This document shows positions 32,175-41,764 of a stretch of DNA of 64,000 bases, one piece after another. Under the pieces are notes generated by a model. It was not told the origin of the DNA. It ran no database searches and saw nothing but the letters and a program-made list of their open reading frames with translations. The DNA comes from Juglans regia (lineage: Eukaryota > Streptophyta > Magnoliopsida > Fagales > Juglandaceae): the NCBI RefSeq assembly GCF_001411555.2, contig NW_023361773.1, positions 1 through 64,000 of the forward strand, written 5' to 3'. The position numbers and the translations under genes were made by a program. Each line of letters starts with the position of its first letter. The first letter of the stretch is position 1.

Positions 32175-33186
32175 CACCCTATGCAAATCTCAGCCAAACG
32201 AAAAACCATAAGAATTTTGGCAGCCTACCTTATGTTTCTCTTTTTTTTTTTTTTTTTTTTTGCAACCCTAGAACAATGAAGCTCTATAAGTAAATTTAAA
32301 GATACAATAATTAAAAGATAGAATCAGACCTAAATGAAAACCTGACTCTGATACCAAATTATATGAATCCGTGGGATTCGAATCCCTTGAACCCACAATC
32401 AAGTCAATGAATGGAGAATCTAGACCTGTTAAGAACTCGTTTGAAGAACCTAGATTATACTAAAATCTAGACCCGTTGAAGAACCTGTCTCAAGAACCCA
32501 GATTACAAGGAGGAATGCCACAAAGATTGTGATTTACCTTTGATAAGTTCAAAAGTCAAATCAAGAACAAGAGGAGTAAACTCAACTCATAACGAATAAA
32601 TTCATCAAATTTCATAAACTTCTTAACATGAGGCTACAAAGAGTATTTAACCTAAAACCTAATTCCCTAACCAAAATAAAGCCCTTTCTTTCAAAAATAC
32701 CCCTAGATGAATAGTGCCACGGCTATAGCAACTCGGCTACAACACTTCTTTAAACCCTAGTTCCTAAAAAGTAACTTAAAAAATAAGTCATTAGCCAAAA
32801 TATAAGGCCTTCCCAAAAACCCTAGTTCATAAGAAATAAGACATGTGGGCCAAACATCCTTAATTCCAATTATTATAGACTAATTCCTATAACTAATAAA
32901 ATGAGCCCCTTTAATGAAATAAACAAGTCAAAGTCCTTCAATCACATAATCATAATAATATGCCCTAATTTATGTTGCACTCTTCCATAGCTTGTATCAT
33001 GTGGATGATCACTGCATTTCCTTCTCTCTCAAGCCCATCTTGGATATTGGGCTCAAGCCCATCATGTGGATGATCACTGCATTTCCTTGCATTACTTCCT
33101 TGATCTTCTTAGCTCTTGATCTTGTAATTGGCCCATCTGGAACTTGCAAAGGATCTTTAAGATTAGGCACACCTTGGTTCCCATAA
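32175..33186 (-). mobile_element. Copy N, leader and 5' LTR of a family-X element
   Basis: A leader piece (32175-32358) with the primer-binding site 32345-32356 (reverse complement TGGTATCAGAGT), then a reversed LTR 32359-33186 whose first bases mutated to TTATATGAATCC and whose last bases read CCCATAA. Gag and everything downstream are missing. A near-duplicate pair of about 50 bp (ATCATGTGGATGATCACTGC) occurs inside the LTR at about 32997 and 33063. Confidence 0.83.
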
Positions 33187-33927
33187 TATGAGGTTAGAGT
33201 TTTTCGATTACAGGCATCCTACGCTAACACCAAGACCTTACAGTATGTATGCCCCATGCTTGGACCAATCAGAGCACCTCATATTTTTACCACTTAGCTA
33301 TTACTACGTAGAAAACCGATTGAGGGCAAGCTGGCAAAGTTATGAGGTTTGAGTTTTTCAATCACAGGCTTCCCATGATAATGCCATTGCCTTATGGCTT
33401 GTAGGCCCCTTCCACGGGCCAATCGGAGCACCTCCTATTTTTACCACTTTGCCCTTACTTGGTAGAGAACCCATTGAGTGCAAAGTGGCAAAGTTATGAG
33501 GTTGGGGTTTTTCAATCGTGGGCTTCTCATGGTAATACCATGACCTTATGGTTTGTAGGCCCCATCCTCAGGCCAATCGAAGCACACCTCTTATTTTTAC
33601 CACTTTGCCCTTGCTTAGTAGAGAACCAATTGAGTGCAAAGTGACAAAGTTATGAGGTTGGAGATTTTCAATCACGGTCTTTCCATTGTAATACCATGAC
33701 CTTATGGTATGTATGCCCCATCCCTGGGCCAATCGGAGCACCTTTTATTTTTACCACTATGTCTTTGCTTAGTAGAGAATCAATTGAGTGCAAAGTGGCA
33801 AAGTTATGAGGTTGAAGTTTTTCAAACTCGGGCTTCCCATGGTAATACCACGACCTTATGGTATGTATGCCCCTGTCCCCAGGCTGATTGGAGCCCCTTA
33901 TTTTTACCACTTTGCTCTTGCTTAGTA
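33187..33927. repeat. 155-bp tandem satellite, about five units
   Basis: Units begin TATGAGGTT at 33187, 33341, 33495, 33651 and 33805, a period of 154-156 bp. Each carries CCTTATGGTATGTATGCCCC-like and GGCCAATCGGAGCACC-like stretches, then TTTTTACCACTTTGCCC. The last unit runs into the LTR-like start at 33928. Small ORFs in both directions are by-products. Confidence 0.9.
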
Positions 33928-35381
33928 GATGATAAGTGTGATTTTGATGTGATTTTATTACTCTTTTATTGATGAAAAGTGTCAGTTTTCGTTCAATTTT
34001 ATTAATTTATTTTTATATTTTCTTTATTTTCCTGGATTTGAATGAATGAGCAAATTTTAGTACAAAAGGAGAGCAATTTGGTACAAAAGTGGAGACTAAA
34101 AGATCCAGACCGAAGAGAGGCGACGAGATCTAAAGAGAGCCGAGAAGATTTGGGTGAGGAGCCTTGTACTACGGGAAGCAAAGAGAATAATCATTCCTCT
34201 CAGTAGGCGAGGAGACCCAATGGCGATCAGAATAGGCGAGAAGACTTGGCAACTAGTCTAACTAATCAGAGACCAACATCGTGAGCGACAACCAGCTATA
34301 TTCAGTGCACATAGCATCTACTCAGTGGAACCCTTCCGAGTTCTGCAATCAATATTGGCGGCCAAATCCTTCTGAACTCCACAAATCAAGCCGCATATCA
34401 CTGAATCTTCCATTTTAGATAATTCCAATATTTTTGGGATAATTTCCTTTTATGTTAACATCTATCTTTAGAAACTATTTTCTAAATTTTTAGACTAGAT
34501 TGTAATGGCATTTATTTTGTTTCCGGATTTGAGTTTTGACATCTATTTAATCTCATCTTCTGGGATGAATGGGGCGTCCTTTTTATGAATAGGGCGTCCT
34601 TTTTTTATGCATCTTAGTTGGAGTTCTTAATTCTAGATTGAGAGTTTTTAGTTTTTATTTTTGGAGTGTTCTTTCGAGAAGGAAAATCTTGGGGAGCAGA
34701 GGCGAGAGCCGAATGTTTCATCAATCGACGACAACAAAGACCACTAGTTTTATTCTTCTTTTTTTTTTTAATTTCATTTTGAACTAAATCTATTTTCTAT
34801 AGTTTTGATGTAGCCTGGCATTGAACACACAAGTTGTATTTCAAGTTATTTTATTTTCAATATTTCCATGATTGAGTGTACTATTGTTCGATCTTTTGGA
34901 TTGCAATGAGACCAAGAGGTGATTTGCGATTAAAGCTCTAGGAATAAACATCATTAGTTGAGTGAAAGCAGAGATGCTTTATCGTGACTAATGTGATCTT
35001 TAAGAAAAATTCAAAGAACTTAATGAGTCTCCAATTCGATAAATTCACATAGAGATATGAAGTTATTATTAGTTGGAGATATTTTTGGTTTTGTTCGAGA
35101 GAAATATTAAATAGTTAAGGGATTTTTATCATCAACTTGGGATAATTGGAATTCTATAACAAGGAAGAATAAACTACTGTGTGGGATTTGTTAGGTGAAG
35201 TCAAACGGTCTAGATCTACTCTCATTATTTTAATTTAGATAGACCATTCTTCAAATTTCGGTTTTCCAAAATAATAATTAATGTAGTCAATATCAATACT
35301 CAATAGCATAATTATTCTCAGTGGGTTCGATAACCATTTTCTTTAAAACACTTTACTATTTGTTACGATTCTGTACACTTA
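33928..35381 (+). repeat. Putative LTR of Athila/Tat-like element O
   Basis: Noncoding, between the satellite and a tRNA-Asp-type primer site. It begins TGATAAGTGTGATTTTGATG and may end TACACTTACA. No second copy is present in the window, so the boundaries are inferred only from the downstream primer site and gag. Confidence 0.5.
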
Positions 35382-35406
35382 CAGATTTTTTAAGCGAACA
35401 AGTTTT

Positions 35407-35423
35407 TGACACCGTTGTCGAGG
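35407..35423 (+). other. Degenerate primer-binding site, Athila/Tat type
   Basis: TGACACCGTTGTCGAGG resembles the TGGCGCCGTTGCCGGGG site used by Athila/Tat-type elements. It lies upstream of gag. Confidence 0.65.
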
Positions 35424-35559
35424 AATATTTATTTATTGTTGATATTGATACCAACTAGATTTTTACTACTTTAGATTTTATTTTATTTAAAAAAAAAAAA
35501 GAGAACAAGGCATACAAAATAAAGAGACGAAGAAAGAGGTCATCGCCTCTAAATTTAAA

Positions 35560-37051
35560 ATGGCTGATTAGGAGTACAAGACGTTCAAAGATTATGCTAT
35601 GTCCGAAATTGCAGCTCAGTTCGCAAATCTATCACAACAAATAGGTAAGATGAATGTTAATACTATTCAAACTAACGTTGGTTGTAATCATTGCGCAGGA
35701 AATCATTCAAGTGTAGATTGCTAAGTGGGGGAATCCTTTCGTCCAACTGAGTTATGAACAACCCCATTACGTGCCCGATTTCCAATATCAAAGCTATCCT
35801 TATTCAAACACATTCAATCCCGGTTGAAGAAGTCACCCTAACTTTTCATGGAGCAATAATCAAGCACCTGCTAGACCACCACAACAGTTTCCTCAACAGT
35901 TTCCACAGCAAGAAAAGAAGCCGACACTTGAGGAGATGTTTATGCACTACAAGCAAAAGATGTATGTGGTGATCCAGAACAACTCGGCTTCAACCCGCAA
36001 TTTTGAGACACAAATTGGTCAGCTCTCAAACATGCTTACCGAGAGAGATGTAGAAGCTGCCATGAACAAGGAATCTGAGGTGAGAGAAGCCGAGCAGGAT
36101 ATGACCAACCTGCAAATTGAGAAGACTAAGGAGAATAAAAGGAATTTCAAAACACAAGAAATCCAGGGAGTTTATATTTGAAACTTAATCTCCTTTAATT
36201 TATAATCCACCAATTCCTTTTCCGCAAAGATTAAGAAACAATAAGGATATATTATCAAACAAGTAGAAGTTGGAGGAACATGAAATAGTAAATACCGAGC
36301 AAGATGCAAAAGCTGTCGAGAACGTGGAGTCTGAGGTGAAAGAAGACGAGCATGATGCGACCGACCAGCAAGCTGAGACGGTAATATTAACCGAGGAGAG
36401 CAGTGCCGTTGTACAAAAGAGGCTGCCACCTAAGTTGAAAGGTCCAGAGAGTTTCGCAATCCCTTACACTATAAGAAATTTCTATTTTGATATAGTTTTA
36501 TGCGATTGAGGGGCAAATATTAATCTAATCCCTCCCTCTATTTCCAAGAAACTGGGTCTTCGAGAAGCAAAGCAGACGACCATCTCTCTACTGTTGGTGG
36601 ACAGATCTATTCAGTACCTGAAAGGACTCATTGAGGATGGACTGGTGAAAGTTGATAAGCTCATCTTCCTTCACGACTTCATTCTACTAGACAAGAAGGA
36701 GGACGAGGACATCCCTTTGATACTAGGCTGACCTTTCGTGGCGATAGGAAGAGCCTTAAGTGATGTCCAACAAAGGAAACTCATTTTGAGGATCGGCGAG
36801 GAGAAGGTCACGTTTGACGTATTTAAATCTATGGAATTCTCCTCAGAGGTACATTCTTGTTTTCAAAAAACCGATCGAGAAGTGTTCATGGCCAACAAGA
36901 GACTTATGGAGTTGAATTTCAAATGCTACCAACTGAGGAACCATCCAAGCCTGAACTCAAACCTATCCCATCAAATTTAAGGAATGAAGAGGCCGAGGAG
37001 ATCTCTAAGGAGTATACAACTGCACCATCAAGAAAAATATTCAATTGGAAA
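35560..37051 (+). pseudogene. Gag-protease pseudogene of element O
   Basis: Plus-strand frames give a gag part (ETQIGQLSNMLTERDVEAAM at about 36003-36062), an acidic/Glu-rich stretch and a retropepsin region. That region reads VLCD then a TGA (36508-36510) then GANINLIPPSISKKLGL. It continues with VDRSIQYLKGLIEDGLVKVD, PLILG and ALSDVQQRKLILRIGEEKV. Several stops and shifts are present. Wording matches Athila/Tat-type Ty3/gypsy proteins. A reversed family-X LTR cuts it at 37051. Confidence 0.8.
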
Positions 37052-37480
37052 TGATATGAACCCGTGGGAATGAATTCCCTTGAACCCACAGTCAATTTGA
37101 AAACTCCCCAAGAAAGCCAAAATCAAGTCAATAGATGGAGAACCTAGACCCAAAGAGAATTCGTTTTAAGAACCTAGATTATATTAAAATCTAGACCCGT
37201 TGAAGAACCCGTCTCAAGAACCCAGATTACAAAGGAGGAATGCCACAAAGGTTGTGATTTACCTTTGATAAGTTCAAAAGTTCAATTAAGAACAAGAGGA
37301 GATAACTCAACTCACAATGAATAAATTCATCAAATTTCATAAACTTCATAAATTGATTAGAATGAGGCTACATAGAGTATTTAAAGCAAGACCTAATGAA
37401 ACCCTAGCCAAAATAAACCCCCATCTTCCAAAAGTGCCCCTGGATGAACAGTACCGCGGCTACAATAACCCTAACCCTAG
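37052..37480 (-). repeat. Reversed family-X LTR fragment (copy P)
   Basis: Starts TGATATGAACCC. It covers the LTR end up to CCCTAACCCTAG, then joins head-on to a plus-strand LTR fragment at 37481, giving an inverted LTR pair with no spacer. Confidence 0.88.
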
Positions 37481-37984
37481 TAGCCTCATTCTAATCAGAT
37501 AATGAAGTTTATGAAATTTGATGAATTTATTCATTGTGAGTTGAGTTTTACTCCTCTTGTTCTTAATTGAACTTTTGAACTTATCAAAGGTAAATCACAA
37601 CCTTTGTGGCGTTCCTCCTTTGTAATTTGGGTTCTTGAGACGGGTTCTTCAATGGGTCTAGATTTTAATATGAGTAATGCTACATACAGTCGTGAAATGC
37701 GTAAACGCCGTGCAGTCGCTTTGAAAAAAGAGTGGGGTCCACTATTAAAAAATTAATTTCTTTTCATGTGGGTCCCTTATTTATTCACTTTTTTCAAAGC
37801 GACTGCACGGCGACTGCACGCTCACGACTGCAAGTATCATTTCTCTTTTAATATAATCTAGGTTCTTGAAACGAGTTCTCATCGGGTCTAGATTCTCCAT
37901 CCATAGACTTGATTTTGGCTTTCTTGGGAAGTTTTCAAATTGACTGTGGGTTCAAGGGAATTCCTTTCCCACGGGTTCATATCA
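37481..37984 (+). repeat. 5' LTR fragment of copy I
   Basis: Begins mid-LTR at TAGCCTCATTCTAATC and ends GGTTCATATCA. It is split by the 174-bp MITE at 37672-37845 and followed by a primer-binding site. Confidence 0.9.
37672..37845. mobile_element. 174-bp MULE-type MITE, 9-bp TSD TTTTAATAT
   Basis: Terminal inverted repeats GAGTAATGCTACATACAGTCG (first 20 shown approximately) and, reversed, GAGAAATGATACTTGCAGTC. Inner arms GCCGTGCAGTCGCTTTGAAA and its complement extend the hairpin. TTTTAATAT is duplicated at 37663-37671 and 37846-37854. The 9-bp duplication points to Mutator-like transposase mobilisation. It is non-coding. Confidence 0.9.
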
Positions 37985-37986
37985 TT

Positions 37987-37999
37987 TGGTATTCAGAGC
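37987..37999 (+). other. Primer-binding site of copy I
   Basis: TGGTATTCAGAGC, the 13-nt variant with an extra T, 2 bp after the LTR. Confidence 0.9.
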
Positions 38000-38316
38000 A
38001 AGGTTTCCAATCAGGTCTGATTCTATCTTTTAATTTTAGCATCCTTAAATTTAATTCTAGGGCTTCATTGTTCTAGGGTTGCCAAAAAAAAAAATTGAAA
38101 CAAAAAGTAGGCTGCCAAAATTCTTAGGGTTTTGGGTTTGGCTGAAATTTGCATCACCTAGGGTTTCAAAATTCTAGGGTTTCCTGCATCTCTAAGTTTG
38201 TCAATTGCTTGGAGTGTCATTCCATTGATTCTCTTCTATTTCATTGTCTATGTTTGTGTGTTTGAATTCAATTGGTTAGTTTTCACAATTGAATATTGTT
38301 GTTTGTGGATGAATTA

Positions 38317-38450
38317 GAGAAAAGAAAAGAAAGGAAAAGAAAAGAAAAGAAAAGAAAGGAAAGGAAAAGAAAAGAAAAGAAAAAGAAAGGAAAGGAAAAG
38401 ATAAGAAAAGAAAATTCCAAAAAAAAAAAGAAGAAGAAGATGAAGAAAAG
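38317..38450 (+). repeat. Leader purine tract of copy I
   Basis: AAAAG/GGAAA repeat ending in poly-A and GAAGAAGAAG. Homologous to the tracts in all family-X leaders. Confidence 0.9.
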
Positions 38451-38886
38451 AGAAGGTAGCATATTCAAAGTTGCTACATAGTTACAACAAAGAGAAAGAA
38501 AGAAATTTGTTGATTTAAACCTTAAGATCAAAGGGGCTGCTGCATACATCACTCAAGTTGGTATCTTGTCTTATTCTTACTCTTTCATTCGTATAACTTC
38601 ATTGATTCTCGTGTCATTTTTATTCCTTCATGTTTCTCTTGTTCTTGTTTCCTGAATCTAATTACTAGTTGGGATAAAACAAGGTTGCCTTGTCTTGATT
38701 GAGTTCATTTAGTTCTGAAAGAACTTGAGTGGAAAACTCTTGAGGTAAAAGGCAAGAGAGTGTGAGATTATTATCGAGTAAAAAGCCAATTCAGAGTTAC
38801 ACACGAGTGGAGTGTCATTCTTTGAGTGTAAACACGTAAGGGAGTGTGTGAGGTTTTTCACTAACATTCTTTTTGTGCAGCACATT

Positions 38887-40068
38887 ATGATATCTCATAG
38901 GAGTGACTCACCACCAAAGGAGATGGTAGATAACGCATCCTTTGTGTTGCAAGTCATGCAACATGAGTTTGAGCGGTTAAACTTGGTGTTAGGTGAAGTG
39001 AGGAATAGCATGGATAATCAAGAAGCAATGGTTAGAAATCTGCAAGCAGAGAAAGATAGGAGGCGACATGAGCCTAATATTAAGAATGGGTATGAGAATG
39101 GAGAGTATGGTGAGGATGAGGAAGTGCTAACATCTGAAGTTGGATTGGGTAGACATAGAAGAGTTAGGCATGGAAGAGGCCTTAGGGCAAACTCTGGGGG
39201 TCGAGATGGAGTAGATAAGAATCTTGGGAGCATCAAAATGAAAATACCATCATTCTAAGGTAGAACTGACCCTGAAATTTATTTAGAGTGGGAGAAAAGA
39301 ATAGAGTTGGTGTTTGATTGTCATAATTACTCTGAGGAGAAGAAGGTGAAGTTGGTTGTAATTGAGTTCACTGATTATGCAATTGTTTGGTGGGATCAAT
39401 TAGTGACCAATAGGAGGAGGAATCTTGAGAGGCCTGTAGAAACATGGAGAGAGTTGAAAGCTATCATGAGGCGGAGATTTGTACCTAGCCACTACTATAG
39501 AGACCTCTACAAAAAATTACGAAATCTTATACAGGGGTCTGGGAGTGTAGAGGACTACCATAAGGAGATGGAGGTGACAATGATTCGGGCTAATGTAGTG
39601 GAGGATCGGGAGGCCACGATGACAAGATTTTTGAGGGGGTTGAATAGGGAGATAGCCAATGTAGTTGAGTTGCAACATTATGAGGAGGTAGAGGACATGG
39701 TGCACATGGCTATGAAGGTGGAGAGGCGGCTAAAAGGAAAGGGTACATCAAGGTATACTTCGGTTTCTAGTACTCCTTGGAAATCTATGTGGGACAAAAA
39801 TGAACAAGTTGTAGCAAAGGGGAAGACCGAACCACCAAAGGGAAAAGATTTGGGTGAGACTGAAACCTCAAGAAAAAGAGAGAATGAGTTGAAAAATAAT
39901 TGTGAGGCCGAGAGTTCAAAAAAAGAGGAGACTGAAGGAAAAACAGAGAGTGAAAAGAACAAAGAGAGTGAGAGGAAAAAAGAGAATGAGGCCGAAACAT
40001 CAAAAGAAAGAGAGAGAGAAAAAGAAAATAGAGAGGTGGTTGAGAGTCAAGCAAAAAGAGTGGACTGA
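38887..40068 (+). pseudogene. Gag of copy I (capsid kept, zinc knuckle and protease lost)
   Basis: Start ATG at 38887 (MISHRSDSPPKEMVDN). The same frame is open upstream to 38812. The N-terminal helical region, an acidic segment and a Gly/Arg-rich piece lead to KMKIPSF, where a TAA (39256-39258) stands in place of a glutamine codon. The capsid then continues to about 39840 ([25 protein letters not shown]). After PPKGKD it passes straight into the K/E-rich linker (GETETSRKRENELKNN), so zinc knuckle and protease are deleted. The frame ends at 40068 because of a 133-bp duplication. The protein would form at most a capsid-like product. Confidence 0.88.
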
Positions 40069-41764
40069 AGGAAAAACAGAGAGTGAAAAGAACAAAGAGA
40101 GTGAGAGGAAAAAAGAGAATGAGGCCGAAACATCAAAAGAAAGAGAGAGAGAAAAAGAAAATAGAGAGGTGGTTGAGAGTCAAGCAAAAAGAGTGGAGGC
40201 AGAAGAGGAAAAAGAAAGGGAGATTTTAGAGAGAAATAGAAAGACAAAAGTGAGTTTTTATGCTAAGGCGAGTCTTAATCCTAACGAACTTGACATATGT
40301 TTGCCTAGTATTGTTGTCTCTTTGTTGCAGGGATATGAGGTCGTGTTTCCAAGTGGTGCATTTTGTGGATTGCCACCTATTAGGGAGATAGAGCACTACA
40401 TTGACTTTGTGCCTGGTGCGACAATTCCTAACCGACCTTTCTTGGAAAAACATGAGTCATTGACACATTTAAAGGGACAAAGTAAGTTGTTGACTAGAAT
40501 GCATGCTAAGCGGGATGATTGTATTGAGACTTTTCCTCATGTATTCAAATACACACAAGGTATGAAAAATTTTGTGGTTGATACTTTAGCAAGAAGGTAT
40601 GTCCTTGTCTTCATTTTAGATGCAAAATTGTTGAGACTTGAATATGATAAGGAATTGCATGCTAATGATGATGACTTTGCTAGTGTGTATGGGACATGTA
40701 AGAAAGCATCTTTTGGTAAGTTCTATAAACTAGATTGGTACTTGTTTAGAAAGATTAGATTTTGTGTGCCTACTAGTTTTATGCATAAGTTGCTTGTGTG
40801 TGATGGACATGCTGGTTTGTTGGGTAACCTTGGTGTAAGGAAAACTTTTGTTGTGTTGCATGACTGTTTGTGGGAATACCATTTGCCATTCAAAGACTTG
40901 TTGCACGAACGTTTGTGGAAGTATCATTTGTCATTCATTGATGTATTGCATGAACATTTGTGGAAGTATCATTTGTCATTCATTGATGTATTACATGAAC
41001 ATTTGTGGGAGTATCATTTGCCATACATTGACGTGTTGCATGAACGTTTGCGGGAGTATCATTTGCTTTTCATTGAGTTTGCATATAATTGGAGTGGTCA
41101 TTCTCGTGAAAATAAGATTTCAGACATGTTGCATGAACGTTTATGGGAGTATCATTTGTCATTCATTGACTTGTTGCATGAACATTTGCGGGAGTATCAT
41201 TTGCCATTCATTGACTTGTTGCATGAACGTTTGCAGGAGTATCATTTGCCATTCATTGACTTGTTGCATGAACATTTGCAGGAGTATCATTTGCCATTCA
41301 TTGAGCTTGCATATTGGAGTGGTCATTTTGGTTTGAGGAAGACTTTAGATGTACTTCATGAACATTTGTGTGAGTATTGTTTGTCATTCATTGAGTTTAC
41401 ATATAATTGGAGTGTTCATGCTACTACTAAATTTTCACCAATTGAAATTGTTTGTTTACTTAATCAATTTCCTCCTTCAGATTTAAAGTCTTTACTAGTT
41501 GATGACATGAGTAGCTTGGATGGACTATTCCAAATTCTTAAACAAATTAATGAAAATGCATATGTAATGGATCTTCCAGGTAAGTATCATGTTTCTACTA
41601 TTTTCAATGTTACTAACAAATTTCCCTTTGATCCAGGTGGAGATTCGAGGTCGAATCCTTTTGAGGAGAGGGGGAATGATGGGAACCAAGATGGGTCTAG
41701 TCTTAAAGATCATTTGCAACTTCCAGATGGGCCAAGAAGATCAAGGAGAAAATGCAAGGATTGA
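39902..41764 (+). CDS. Linker-RT stub-repeat array-integrase tail ORF (copy I)
   Basis: A 620-residue open frame; the real segment begins after the duplication near 40063. Order: K/E-rich linker; KVSFYAKASLNPNELD; RT N-terminal stub (LPPIREIEHYIDFVPGATIP); direct fusion to the RNase H end (NRPFLEKHESLTHLKGQSKL, FPHVFKYTQGMKNFV); spacer (DDDFASVYGTCKKASFGKF); ten 15-residue units; YNWSVHATTKFSPIEIV; integrase C-terminal domain ([23 protein letters not shown]); LTR-encoded tail. No RT, RNase H or integrase catalytic residue remains. The unbroken frame through a 543-bp repeat array is notable. Its function is unknown. Confidence 0.87.
   Translation: MRPRVQKKRRLKEKQRVKRTKRVRGKKRMRPKHQKKEREKKKIERWLRVKQKEWTEGKTESEKNKESERKKENEAETSKEREREKENREVVESQAKRVEAEEEKEREILERNRKTKVSFYAKASLNPNELDICLPSIVVSLLQGYEVVFPSGAFCGLPPIREIEHYIDFVPGATIPNRPFLEKHESLTHLKGQSKLLTRMHAKRDDCIETFPHVFKYTQGMKNFVVDTLARRYVLVFILDAKLLRLEYDKELHANDDDFASVYGTCKKASFGKFYKLDWYLFRKIRFCVPTSFMHKLLVCDGHAGLLGNLGVRKTFVVLHDCLWEYHLPFKDLLHERLWKYHLSFIDVLHEHLWKYHLSFIDVLHEHLWEYHLPYIDVLHERLREYHLLFIEFAYNWSGHSRENKISDMLHERLWEYHLSFIDLLHEHLREYHLPFIDLLHERLQEYHLPFIDLLHEHLQEYHLPFIELAYWSGHFGLRKTLDVLHEHLCEYCLSFIEFTYNWSVHATTKFSPIEIVCLLNQFPPSDLKSLLVDDMSSLDGLFQILKQINENAYVMDLPGKYHVSTIFNVTNKFPFDPGGDSRSNPFEERGNDGNQDGSSLKDHLQLPDGPRRSRRKCKD
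39930..40195 (+). repeat. 133-bp tandem duplication in the linker of copy I
   Basis: GACTGAAGGAAAAACAGAGA recurs at 39930 and 40063. As 133 is not a multiple of three, it shifts the frame and splits one ORF into two. Confidence 0.9.
40853..41395 (+). repeat. 45-bp/15-residue repeat array in copy I (ten units)
   Basis: Blocks of five, four and one unit. Examples are LLHERLWKYHLSFID, VLHEHLWEYHLPYID, MLHERLWEYHLSFID and LLHEHLQEYHLPFIE. The blocks are separated by FAYNWSGHSRENKISD and LAYWSGHFGLRKTLD. These spacers resemble the family's integrase [10 protein letters not shown] and FAYN segments. The array accounts for 181 codons. Confidence 0.95.
41663..41676 (+). other. Polypurine tract of copy I
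   Basis: GAGGAGAGGGGGAA directly before the 3' LTR. Confidence 0.92.

Noticed and set aside
33187..33927. CRISPR array
   Set aside because: Units are contiguous 155-bp tandem repeats without unique spacers, in eukaryotic retrotransposon-rich DNA.
35560..37051. A host gene with Glu-rich low-complexity region
   Set aside because: Protease wording (GANINLIP, LVKVDKLIF, PLILG) and the upstream tRNA-type primer site show it to be a retrotransposon gag-protease.
40848..41336. A Cys-rich 162-residue ORF overlapping the repeat array in another frame
   Set aside because: A 45-bp repeat without stops keeps more than one frame open. The frame continuous with known domains on both sides is the 39902-41764 frame.
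40853..41395. TPR, PPR or leucine-rich repeat host protein
   Set aside because: Unit length is 15, not 24, 34 or 35. The array is bounded by integrase and RNase H pieces inside an element with LTRs.
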